64,000 nucleotides of DNA from Apodemus sylvaticus (taxonomy: Eukaryota > Chordata > Mammalia > Rodentia > Muridae), in the NCBI RefSeq assembly GCF_947179515.1, contig NC_067485.1, forward strand, positions 5,529,154 through 5,593,153. The letters run 5' to 3'. Below are positions 50,462 to 62,200 of the stretch, one piece after another; within the stretch, counting starts at the first letter, position 1, and each line of letters begins with the position of its first letter. Made by a program: the position numbers and the translations under genes. Under the pieces are notes generated by a model. It saw nothing but the letters and a program-made list of their open reading frames with translations, ran no database searches and had not been told where the DNA came from.

Positions 50462-53318
50462 TTTTTTTAATTTTTTATTCGATATAATTTATTTACATTT
50501 CAAATGATTTCCCTTTTCTAGCCCCCCCACTCCCCGAAAGTCCCGTAAGCCCCCTTCTCTTCCCCTGTCCTCCCGCCCACCCCTTCCCACTTCCCCGTTC
50601 TGGTTTTGTCAAATACTGTTTCACTGAGACTTTCCAGAACCAGGGGCCACTCCTCCTTTCTTCTTGTACCTCATTTGATGTGTGGATTATGTTTTGGGTA
50701 TTCCAGTTTTCTAGGTTAATATCCACTTATTAGTGAGTGCATACCATGATTCACCTTTTGAGTCTGGGTTACCTCACTTAGTATGATATTCTCTAGCTCC
50801 ATCCATTTGCCTAAGAATTTCATGAATTCATTATTTCTAATGGCTGAATAGTACTCCATTGTGTAGATATACCACATTTTTTGCATCCACTCTTCTGTTG
50901 AGGGATACCTGGGTTCTTTCCAGCATCTGGCAATTATAAATAGGGCTGCTATGAACATAGTAGAACATGTATCCTTATTACAAGGTGGGGAGTCTTCTGG
51001 GTATATGCTCAGGAGTGGTATAGCAGGATCTTCTGGAAGTGAGGTGCCCAGTTTTCGGAGGAACCGCCAGACTGCTTTCCAGAGTGGTTGTACCAATTTG
51101 CAACCCCACCAGCAGTGGAGGAGTGTTCCTCTTTCTCCACACCCTCTCCAACACCTGCTGTCTCCTGAATTTTTAATCTTAGCCATTCTGACTGGTGTAA
51201 GATGAAATCTTAGGGTTGTTTTGATTTGCATTTCCCTAATGACTAATGAAGTTGAGCATTTTTTAAGATGCTTCTCCGCCATCCGAAGGTGTTCGGGTGA
51301 GAATTCTTTGTTTAACTCTGTACCCCATTTTTTAATAGGGTTGTTTGGTTTTCTGGAGTCTAACTTCTTGAGTTCTTTATATATATTGGATATTAGCCCT
51401 CTATCTGATGTAGGATTGGTGAAGATCTTTTCCCAATTTGTTGGTTGCCGATTTGACCTCTTGATGGTGTCCTTTGCCTTACAGAAACTTTGTAATTTTA
51501 TGAGGTCCCATTTGTCAATTCTTGCTCTTAGAGCATACGCTATTGGTGTTCTGTTCAGAAACTTTCTCCCTGTACTGATGTCCTCAAGGGTCTTCCCCAG
51601 TTTCTTTTCTATTAGCTTCAGAGTGTCTGGCTTTATGTGGAGGTCCTTGATCCATTTGGATTTGAGCTTAGTACAAGGAGACAAGGATGGATCAATTCGC
51701 ATTCTTCTGCATGCTGACCTCCAGTTGAACCAGTACCATTTGTTGAAAAGGCTATCTTTTTTCCATTGGATGTTTTCAGCCTCTTTGTCGAGGATCACGT
51801 GGCCATAGGTGTATGGGTTCATTTCTGGATCTTCAATCCTGTTCCATTGATCCTCCTGCCTGTCACTGTACCAGTACCATGCAGTTTTTAACACTATTGG
51901 TCTATAGTATTGCTTGAGGTCAGGGATACTGATTCCCCCAGATTTTCTTTTGTTGCTGAGAATAGTTTTAGCTATCCTGGGTTTTTTGTTGTTCCAAATG
52001 AATTTGATAATTGCTCTTTCTAACTCTGTGAAGAATTGAGTTGGGATTTTGATGGGTATTGCATTGAATCTGTATAGTGCTTTAGGAAAATGGCCATTTT
52101 AACTATATTGATTCTACCGATCCATGAGCATGGGAGGTTTTCCCATTTTTTGAGGTCTTCTTCCATTTCCTTCTTCAGAGTCTTGAAATTCTTGTCATAC
52201 AGATCTTTCACATGTTTGGTAAGAGTCACCCCAAGATACTTTATAGTGTTTGTGGCTATTGTGAAGGGGGTCATTTCACTAATTTCTTTCTCAGCCTGCT
52301 TATCCTTTGAGTATAGGAAGGCCACTGATTTGCTTGAGTTGATTCTATAACCTGCCACTTTGCTGAAGTTGTTTATCAGCTGTAGGAGCTCTCTAGTGGA
52401 GTTCTTTGGGTCACTTAGGTAGATGATCATGTCGTCTGCAAATAATGATAGTTTGACTTCTTCCTTTCCAATTTGTATCCCTTTGACCTCCTTATGTTTT
52501 CGAATTGCCCGAGCTAGTACCTCAAGTACAATATTGAAAAGATAAAGAGAGAGGGGGCAGCCTTGTCTGGTCCCTGATTTCAGTGGGATTGCTTCAAGTT
52601 TCTCTCCATTTAGTTTGATGTTGGCTACTGGTTTGCTGTATATTGCTTTTACTATGTTTAGGTATGGGCCTTGAATTCCTGTTCTTTCCAAGACTCTAGG
52701 CAGGAAAGGATGCTGAATTTTTCAAATGCTTTTTCAGCATCCAATGAAATTACCATGTGGTTTCTTGATTTGAGTTTGTTTATGTAGTGGATTATATTGA
52801 TGGATTTCCGTATATTGAAGCAACCCTGCATCCCTGGGATAAAGCCTACTTGATCATGGTGGATGATCATTTTTATGTGTTCTTGGATTCGGTTGGCACG
52901 AATTTTATTGAGTATTTTTGCATCGATGTTCATAAGGGAAATTGGTCTGATGTTCTCTTTCTTTGTTGGATCTTTGTGTGGTTTTGGTATCAGCATAATT
53001 GTGGCTTCATAGAAGGAATCAGGTAGTGTTCCTTCTGTTTCTATTTTGTGGAATAGTTTGAAGAGTATTGGTGTTAGGTCTTCTTTGAAGGTCTGATAGA
53101 ATTCTGCAGTGAAGCCATCTGATCCTGGGCTTTTTTTGGTTGGAAGGCGTTCTATGACCCCTTCTATTTCTTTAGAGGTTATGGGACTGTTTAGATGATC
53201 TATTTGGACCTGATTTAATTTTGGTATTTGGTATCTGTCTAGGAAATTGTCCATTTCCTCCAGATTCTCCAGTTGTGTTGAGTATAGGCTTTTGTAGTAG
53301 GATCTGATGATTTTTCTT
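50462..53318 (-). mobile_element. 5'-truncated L1, minus strand, with long ORF2 pieces
   Basis: 3' UTR starts at about 50,462. ORF2 is read on the minus strand in three open pieces: 50,716-51,894 (C-terminal 392 codons with the Cys-rich end GCGERGTLLHCWWGC), 52,020-52,691 (RT with LSLFADDMIIY) and 52,658-53,362 (RT start and fingers). Small shifts and a missing stretch near 51,900-52,020 break them. The endonuclease is absent. This is the least decayed L1 of the window, so it is young. It ends exactly at the left edge of copy D. Confidence 0.93.
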
Positions 53319-54440
53319 TTAATCTCAGTGTGAAGACTGTGGATATAAGTTCTAGAGAGCACATAAGGTTTTAGGTGCTAGGTTAGGCAATCCTATGCCT
53401 TTTCCATTGGTGTTTTGTCTTCTTCCCAATGACTGCCTATTGTTTCTAGGTTTTATACTATTAAAATATCAGTATTAGCTGGGCAGTGGTGGCGCATGCC
53501 TTTAATCCCAGCACTTGGGAAGCAGAGGCAGGTGAATTTCCGAATTCCAAGACAGCCTGGACTACAGAGTGATTTCCAAAAGAGGCAAGGCTACCCAGTG
53601 AAATCCTGTCTTGAAAGAAAATGTACCAGTACCAATAAGATGTAAAACATGTCATCAAATATGATGCAGTAAGATTGTTTATATCATTACATTGAGGATT
53701 TCCACTTTCTTTCTCCTTTTATTTGATTGCCAGATTATTTTGAATTTCGGTCAGGTTTATGGGGACTTTTAACATAGAAAGGACTTGTGGCCATCACAAG
53801 AGGAATCATCCTTGAGTATCAAAGCTTTCTATGTGTTCTGAGAAGCAATTAGGGTTCTAATTGGAAATGGTAATTAGTAGTGATGAGAGAGCAGTCTCCA
53901 TTGTGTTGGGAAGCATACTTTGTTTGATGTGTGCACCAATATGTGCAAGAGAACACTTAAATATGTTTAGATTTTTCTGACATTGGGATGACACTCATGT
54001 ATTAAAATTAAAACTTCAACCAAACAGGGTTGAAACTAGAATAGAAGAAATTTCATAAGTTAAAGTCTCTGAATATCTTAAACTTTGTGGCTATTCACTT
54101 TCAGGGAAAATTATATATTTTGCAACATCTAGACATTAGGTTTCTTTTTCAGTTTTGGACAGAAAATGGTATTGTAGACCATGTGTTGTTAAACATGCTC
54201 TTTACTCATAAAGTTTTACAGATTCTGATGGAGTCTAGTTTGGATTGGGAGCTGCAGACATCTACTAGCTCCAACATTTGAGCATCTCTGGTTGACTCTG
54301 ATTAGAATGCACCCTTTTCCTGAGATCACCACAGACTTAGAAGCAATTTTGTTGATATTATCTGTATATCAAAATAGAATAACAAATACATTTTAAAAAT
54401 ATTGAAAAATTGAGTTCTCTTCACTGAATTACTTACTTTT
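53318..54440. repeat. Duplicated segment, copy D (first part)
   Basis: It starts at the position matching 41,948 in copy C and 37,690 in copy B, directly after an L1. It includes the shared B1 and the block with the 64-codon frame (54,087-54,281). Visible identity to copy C is very high, with only scattered substitutions, so C and D separated recently. Confidence 0.9.
53475..53622 (+). mobile_element. B1 SINE in copy D
   Basis: GCTGGGCAGTGGTGGCGCAT, CCTTTAATCCCAGCACTTGG and CCTGTCTTGAAAG. It is the same insertion as in copies B and C, passed on by duplication. Confidence 0.95.
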
Positions 54441-55069
54441 TTATTTTCTATATTCTATGTTTACATTCCAAATGATTTTCCCTTTCCCAGTTCCCCCCTC
54501 CCCATAGGTTCCCTAAACCCTCTTCCCTCTGCCCATTCTCCTATCACCCCCCTCCTACTTCTTTGTCCTGGTACTCCCCTACAATGCTAAAACAAGCCTT
54601 TTCAGGATCCGGGACCTCTCCTTCCTTCTTCTTGGGATTCATATGATATGTGAATTGTGTCTTGGGTATTCAGAGTTTCTGAGCTAATATCCACTTATCA
54701 GTGACTGTATTCTATGTGTGTTCTTTTGTGACTGGGTTACCTCACTTAGGATGATATTTTCCAGATCCAACTATTTGCCTAAACATTTTATGAATTCATT
54801 GTTTTTCATTGCTGAGTAGTATTGCATTATGTAGTTATACCACATTTTCTGTATCCATTCCTCCATTGAGGGACATCTGGGTTTTTTCCAGCGTCTGGCT
54901 ATTATAAATAGGGCTGCTAAGAACATAGTGGAACATGTGTCCTTATTGCATGCTGGGGAATCCTCTGGGTATATGCCCAGGAGTGGTATTGCAGGGTCCT
55001 CCAGAAGAGTTATGCCCAGTTTTCTGAGGCACAGCCAGACTGATTTCCAGAGTGGTTGTACCAACTTGC
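54440..55069 (-). mobile_element. L1 3' fragment, minus strand
   Basis: Reverse-strand 3' UTR and ORF2 C terminus, truncated at the GTGGTTGTACCAACTTGCA block. It lies at the same host position as the different L1 at 50,462 in copy C. Its 3' UTR text differs clearly from that copy. Host sequence resumes at 55,070, matching 38,838 in copy B, which has no L1 there. Confidence 0.92.
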
Positions 55070-55406
55070 ATATTTAATGTAGAAAGAGTAGTAAATGCAA
55101 TTTCAAGAACATTTCTAATTTTAGAGTTTCCTCACAGAGCTCTAGAAAAAATATATCCTTATTCATAAACACCATTTAACTCCCCAATTACAACAAAAAA
55201 TATGAAGAAAACAAGCATAATATTTTTAGTCTGTAAAAAACTAGAAAAAAACCAAGACTGACAGGAATGAAAATTCAGGCTTGAAGAGAAGATCTATGAA
55301 TGTTATTCCAGCATGTACCTTGACCCAAATAGTCAGCTCCATTCATGAATTTTAGTTACTGAATCCTTTAACCCCTTATTTGGAACATAAGGAATGAATA
55401 TGAAGG

Positions 55407-56159
55407 ATATCTGTCTCTGTATTTGTAAGGCTCTGTCAGGGTCCCTCTGGAGACAGCCATGGTATACACTTCTTGTCAACCATAGTAGTGTCAGGGTTTG
55501 GTGACTGTTTATAGGGTGAATCCCCAGGTAGGGCAGTCTCTGGGTGGCCTTTACTTCATTCTCTGCTCCACATATTGTCTCTCTTTTTGCTCCTGTGTGC
55601 ATTTTGTTCCCTTTCTCAGAGGAACCAAAGCACAGTCACCTAAGTCCTCATTCTTGAGCTTCTTGTGCTGGGTGAATTGTTTATTTTGAGCTTTTGGGCT
55701 AGCATCCGCTTATTAGTGAGTGTATAGCATGTCTGTTCCTTTGTGTTTGTGTTACCTCATGGGGTCCCCAATGGAGAAGCTGGAGGGTGGTCAGGAGGAG
55801 CTGAAAGGATTTAGAACCCCATGGGAAGAACAATGATTTCAGCCACACAGATGCCCCAGGACTCCCAGGTACTAAAACATCATCCAGGTGGTACACAAGG
55901 TTCCAGCCAAAAAATATGGCAGAGGAAAGCCTTGTTGGGCATCAGTGGGAGGAGTGGTCCTTGGTTAAGTAAAGGCTCACTAGATGCCCCCACAAAGGGA
56001 AGGGAAATCAAGGGCAAGAGGTGGGAATGGGTGAGTGGAAAGGCATATGCGTGGAGGCAGGGCATAGGAGGAGGGGTTTAGGGTCTCTGGGAAGGGGTAA
56101 AATTGGGAAAGGTTTTACTATTGGCAATGTAAATGAAGAAGATATTCAGTTAAAAAAAA
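55407..56159 (+). mobile_element. Short L1 with inverted 5' part, plus orientation
   Basis: 55,407-55,759 is L1 3' UTR and ORF2 end on the minus strand. At about 55,759 it flips to the plus-strand 3' UTR (GGGGTCCCCAATGGAGAAGC onward), ending in an A-tail at 56,152-56,159. The two inner ends (GAGCCTTACAAATACAGAGA and GGTCCCCAATGG) are neighbours in an intact L1. A perfect 11-bp target-site duplication GAATATGAAGG flanks it (55,396-55,406 and 56,160-56,170). Confidence 0.93.
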
Positions 56160-57219
56160 GAATATGAAGGGGAGAGGTAAAAAGATGACACCCAGGACTT
56201 ACTATATGGAAGTGTAAAATAAGATGAAAAATTTTAAAATGTCATTGACTGGTGATTAAATGATATGGTTTGTTTATTTGATTGATTGGTTGGTTGATTT
56301 TGTCAGAGCTATTCTGAATAAATTTTCACTCATTTTGTGGAAATTTAGACTACAGTAGAAGTATAGAATACCTTTGTGGTTTTTCCTCAAGTAATTGCTC
56401 ATATGACCTACCCTTCTGTGTAGACACCAAGGAGAAATGAAGATGTTTATAATGGAAGATTAAACCACATAAACATTATAGAATCATTTCTCAAACCAGC
56501 CAAGAATTGTGATATATTACCATCAATTCAAGAATATACAAGTGAAATGTATTCACATAGTGAAACATTTTGATTTTAAAATCAAGTGTTGATAATCGCC
56601 AAAGTGTGGATGCTTTTATGTTATTAAATAATATGAAGAATCAAGATAAAGAATGAAGTACTTTATTATTTATTTTGCATTTGTAGCATCATATTTTACT
56701 TAGATATTCATGAGTTAATCGTTTTTATTTCAAAGCAAATATTCTACTTTGCCATATTTTCAGAATTATTCCTTCATTTATGATATTTGGTTGCACAGAA
56801 ATCCCATAAATTCTGAAGATACCCTATGCTTATTGTAAGTAATTCTTTGTTCCCATAATTTTTATTTTGTTTTATGAAATTATATGTTCAAAAATATGCT
56901 TAGAGAAAATTATTTCTGGAGTCTTATTATTATTAGTGAAAATTAAGTTGGTTATATTCATAATGAGAGTTGCAGGTATATATGCACTGTCATGGGATTG
57001 ATCCATGAGGAAGTAACCATCGCTTGTGAGAACCAGGCAGTCAAAGAAATAAAATCACTGATAAATTATTTCTAATGTATTAGTTTTTCCAGAATGGACT
57101 TATGCTTGAAAGAAAACACTGAAGTACCCTGTCTAATTATGAGTACTTTACCCATGCCCCTCTTGTCATTTTACAACTCGATAACAATAGTTCCTAAACT
57201 CAGTGGATTCAGAACCATC

Positions 57220-57696
57220 CTAGGGTCTTGAACAAGCAGCAATACCTGGATATAATTCCTCAAAGATATGATTTAGTAGGTGTGGGATACTCTTCAGAAA
57301 TGTGTTTTCATAGCAGTTCTGAATGATGATGTTTCTACTAACCACGAACTCATAGGAAAAAATCAGTGAGTGGATGATAAGCTGCTTTATATGATTTGTT
57401 TTACACATGAAGGTGTTCACAGAAGTAGAGGTTATATATGGAGTGGACTGCCAGATAACTTTCTTATGTGAGACAATAGTGTGAATGTATGTTCTATCTC
57501 CAACCATTAGAAATGGAATCTGAGCCATAAAACTATTATTTCCATCCCTAATCTTCCTGACTTGCTTGACAAAGTCTAGGAACTCATATCTACAAGAGAG
57601 AAGATTGTTTTCCCATGCTATCTGGGATGAGAATCTAAATCTCTGAGACAGTGCTATATCCACTTCATTAAGCTGCCTGATGTCCTGGTGGAACAT
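57220..57696 (-). CDS. Unrecognised 158-codon open frame
   Basis: A minus-strand frame opens with an ATG (MFHQDIRQLNEV) and runs 158 codons in an AT-rich region where stops are frequent. The composition is that of a soluble, mixed alpha/beta protein with several aromatic residues and three cysteines (Cys at about 36, 98 and 126). No signal peptide or transmembrane helix is evident. I do not recognise the family. A broken relative lies at 9,950-10,480. No promoter, splice partners or poly(A) signal could be tied to it. It could be an exon of a decayed gene, part of an unclassified retroelement, or chance. Confidence 0.35.
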   Translation of the reverse strand: MFHQDIRQLNEVDIALSQRFRFSSQIAWENNLLSCRYEFLDFVKQVRKIRDGNNSFMAQIPFLMVGDRTYIHTIVSHKKVIWQSTPYITSTSVNTFMCKTNHIKQLIIHSLIFSYEFVVSRNIIIQNCYENTFLKSIPHLLNHIFEELYPGIAACSRP

Positions 57697-57995
57697 TAGA
57701 AGTATAATGTCAAAATAAGCTACTCCATAAGAGAAAATTATTCTGAGACATTCCCTGAATTATAACCAGGGAGAGTTTATTAAAAAGCATTTAAATACAC
57801 ATAGGGTTGACTTACACTATAGCTGAGGTCTTACTGTTGCATAAACCCATGCACAGCGAATTTTGGTGCTCCATAGATGCATAATTTTACAGAGAAGCAG
57901 AAGCATCTGGTGTGAAGGGATTTGGACTAATCAGACGTAGAATAACTTTCTGCAAACAAGTAAAGTTGATCAGATTTCATCAACTGAAAATCCTT

Positions 57996-58019
57996 CTGTT
58001 GGAAGGAGTTTTCCAACAG
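57996..58019. repeat. 9-bp inverted repeat with 6-base loop
   Basis: CTGTTGGAA and TTCCAACAG are exact reverse complements around GGAGTT. I attach no function to it. Confidence 0.85.
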
Positions 58020-59006
58020 AGTTGGGAAGGACCCTGACCAGATATGAATGGTGCTCAGATAAAAATAATTATGGTTTGTGTTCCCTTGAGGTTAGAAAAG
58101 AGATGATATGAGAAGGCGGACAGACACTTGGAACTCTGAATTGAATATGGCCCGTTATTAATGTGAAGATATTTATTTTGAAAACTGTACATTTCAATCA
58201 CTTGTGAACACAATGGAATATTGATTTCTCTGCTTTAAACATCCTTGACTATGGGCAGAGAAGGGAATATGTAGAGGAACACCTTACCTTAAAAACTTTT
58301 GAAAAGCCGTATGAAATCCAACTACTGTAAAAGTATCTGAAAATAAATTCATAAAAATTTTAAATGGAGGAAACATGTAATGAGGGATACAATACTGTGA
58401 ATAGATATCATAGGTACTCAAATAAATACCCTATTGCTAAAAATGGTTCACATATCTTTGGGTATTGGTCAGAATATGGCTTTGTTCATAAACACTGCAT
58501 AGTTTATTGTGTAGAATATGGGGACTTTTGGTTTTCCACTGGAAATGTCCTTGTTACTGCTAAAGTGCTCATAATGGTAGGTGTTCCGCATGCTGCCTGA
58601 GGAGAAAGTCGTCACTAGCATCACTCTGACACAAAATCTGAGAATATGGAGGAATAGTGGCACAACTGTTAGGGTAGTAATCAACTACATTTTTGTGGAT
58701 GAAAGGATTATTCTGTGAAATGGATCCCATACCTGATACTATTAATAAGAAAGATTTAGACAAAATCAGTCACAAGCCCAGGAGAAAACTTACTGCTATC
58801 ATTTTGCTAAAAGTGCATAACAACAGAATTGTCCTGAGGGCAATATTGTACCCATGGGCTAGTTTGTTGCTTAAACTTTGCTTTAGAAGCTTCTTTCTGT
58901 GGAAAAACTAGTTGCTGGCAATTAACACAGTGACCTACAACTGGACAACAAAAAGAGACTGGAATATTCTGGAATTCTTGGTCTAGAATGGGGTGAATTT
59001 GTCATA

Positions 59007-59206
59007 NNNNNNNNNNNNNNNNNNNNNNNNNNNNNNNNNNNNNNNNNNNNNNNNNNNNNNNNNNNNNNNNNNNNNNNNNNNNNNNNNNNNNNNNNNNNNN
59101 NNNNNNNNNNNNNNNNNNNNNNNNNNNNNNNNNNNNNNNNNNNNNNNNNNNNNNNNNNNNNNNNNNNNNNNNNNNNNNNNNNNNNNNNNNNNNNNNNNNN
59201 NNNNNN
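59007..59206. other. Assembly gap (200 N)
   Basis: Exactly 200 undefined bases at the left edge of the minisatellite. A round number suggests a placeholder, so the real length is unknown, and the left boundary of the array is missing. Confidence 0.99.
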
Positions 59207-62200
59207 ACCACCACACAGGCTCCCACCTGGGCATACCACACAGTTTCCACCTGGACATACCACACATGCTCCACCTGGGCATACCACACAGGGCTCCACC
59301 TGGGCATACCACACAGGTTTCCACCCGGGCCATACCACACAGGCTCCACCTGGGCATACCACACAGGCTCCACCTGGGCATACCACACATGTTCCACTTG
59401 GGCATACCACACAGTTTCCACCCCGGGCATACCACACAGTTTCCACCTGGACATACCACACAGTTTCCTCCTGGATATACCACACATGCTCACCCGGGCA
59501 TACCACTCAGGCTCCACCCGGGCATACCACACATGTTCCACCCGGGCATACCACACATTTTCCACCGGGCATACCACACAGTTTTCCACCCGGGCATACC
59601 ACACAGACTCCACCTGGGCATACCACACAGGCTCCACGTGGGCATACCACACAATTTCCACCCCGGCATACCACACAGTTTCCACACGGGCATACCACAC
59701 ATGCTCCACCTGGGCATACCACATTGGCTCCACCTGGGCATACCACACAGGCTCCACCTGGGCATACCACACATGTTCCACCTGGGCTTACCACACAGGC
59801 TCCACCTGGGCATACCACACAGGCTCCACCTGGGCATACCACACAGTTTCCACCTGGACATACCACATATGCTCCACCTGGGCATACCACACAGGCTCCA
59901 CCTGGGCATACCACACAGTTTCCACCCGGGCATACCACACAGGCTCCACCTGGCATACCACACAGTTTCCACCTGGGCATACCACACAGGCTCCACCCGG
60001 CATACACACAGGCTCCACCTGGGGCATACCACACAGGCTCCACCTGGGCATACCACACAGGCTCCACCCGGGCATACCACACATGTTCCACATGGGCATA
60101 CCACACAGTTTCCTCCCGGGCATACCACACAGTTTCCACCTGGGCATACCACACAGGCTCCACCCTGGCATACACACAGGCTCCACCTGGGCATACCACA
60201 CAGGCTCCGCCTTGGCATACCACACAGTTTCCACCTGGACATACCACACAGGCTCCGCCTGGGCATACCACACAGTTTCCACCCGGACATACCACACATG
60301 CTCCACCTGGGCATACCACACAGGCTCCACCTGGCATACCACATATGTTCCACCTGGGCATACCACACAGGCTCCACCTGGGCATACCACACAGGCTCCA
60401 TCTCGGCATACCACAAAGTTTCCACCTGGACATACCACACATGCTCCACCTGGGCATACCACACAGGCTCCACCTGGGCATACCACACACTTTCCACCTG
60501 GACATACCACACAGGCTCCACCTGGGCATACCACACAGTTTCCACCTGGACATACCACACATGCTCCACCTGGGCATACCACAGAGGCTCCACCCGGGCA
60601 TACCACACAGTTTCCACCTGGACATATCACACATGCTCCACCTGGGCATACCACACAGGCTCCACCTGGGCATACCACACATGTTCTACCTGGGCATACC
60701 ACACAGGCTCCACCTGGGCAGACCACACAGGCTCCACCTTTGCATACCACACAGGCTCCACCTGGGCATACCACACATTTTCCACCTGGACATACCACAC
60801 AGGCTCCGCCTGGGCCATACCACACAGTTTCCACCTGGATATACCACACATGCTCCACCTGGGCATACCACACAGGCTCCACCTGGGCATACCACACATG
60901 TTCCACCTGGGCATACCTCACAGGCTCCACCTGGGCATACCACACAGGCTCCACCTTGGCATACCACACTGCTCCACCTGGGCATACCACACAGTTTCCA
61001 CCTGGACATACCACACAGGCTCCACCTGGGCATACCACACAGTTTCCACCTGGACATACCACACAGGCTCCACCTCGGAATACCACACAGGCTCCACCTG
61101 GGCATACCACACAGGCTCCACCTGGGCATACCACACAGTTTCCACCTGGACATACCACACAGGCTCCGCCTGGGCATACCACACAGTTTCCACCTGGACA
61201 TACCACACATGCTCCACCTGGGCATACCACACAGGCTCCACCTGGGCATACCACACATGTTAGACATGGGCATACCACACAGGCTCCACCTGGGCATACC
61301 ACACAGGGTTCCACCTGGGCATACCACACAGGCTCCACCTGGGCATACCACACAGGCTCCACCTGGGCATACCACACAGGCTCCACCTGGCCATACCACA
61401 CAGTTTCCACCTGGACATACCACACAGGCTCCACCTGGGCATACCACACAGTTTCCACCTGGACATACCACACAGGCTCCACCTGGGCATACCACACAGG
61501 CTCCATCTGGGCATACCACACATTTTCCACCTGGACATACCACACAGGCTCCGCCTGGGCATACCACACAGGCTCCACCTGGGCATACCACACAGGCTCC
61601 ACCTGGACATACCACACAGTTTCCACCCCGGCATACCACACAGTTTCCACCTGGGCATACCACACAGCTCCACCTGGGCATACCACACAGGCTCCACCTG
61701 GGCATAACACACAGGCTCCACCTGGGCATACCACACAGGCTTCACCTGGGCATACCACACAGTTTCCACCTGGACATACCACACAGGCTCCTCCTGGGCA
61801 TACCACACAGGCTCCACCTGGGCATACCACACATTTTCCACCTGGACATACCACACAGGCTCCGCCTGGGCATACCACACAGGCTCCACCTGGGCATACC
61901 ACACAGGCTCCACCTGGACATACCACACAGTTTTCCACCCGGGCATACCACACAGTTTCCACCCGGGCATACCACACAGCTCCACCTGGGCATACCACAC
62001 ATGCTCCACCTGGGCATACCACACAGGCTCCACCTGGGCATACCACACAGGCTTCACCTGGGCATACCACACAGTTTCCACCTGGACATACCACGCAGTT
62101 TCCACCCGGGCATACCACACAGGCTCCACCTGGGCATACCACACAGGCTCCACCTGGGCATACCACAGAGTTTACACCCGGGCATACCACAGAGGCTCCA

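Larger units (their letters stand above)
55070..58990. repeat. Duplicated segment, copy D (second part)
   Basis: 55,070-55,395 matches 38,838-39,160 in copy B, and 56,160-56,290 matches 39,160-39,290. From about 56,690 to 58,950 it parallels copy A (9,540-11,700). Thus D bridges sequences found apart in A and B. It ends against an assembly gap and a minisatellite. Confidence 0.8.

Noticed and set aside
50716..53362. Long minus-strand frames resembling a reverse transcriptase gene
   Set aside because: They are L1 ORF2 pieces with an L1 3' UTR attached, not a host gene or a bacterial-type retroelement.
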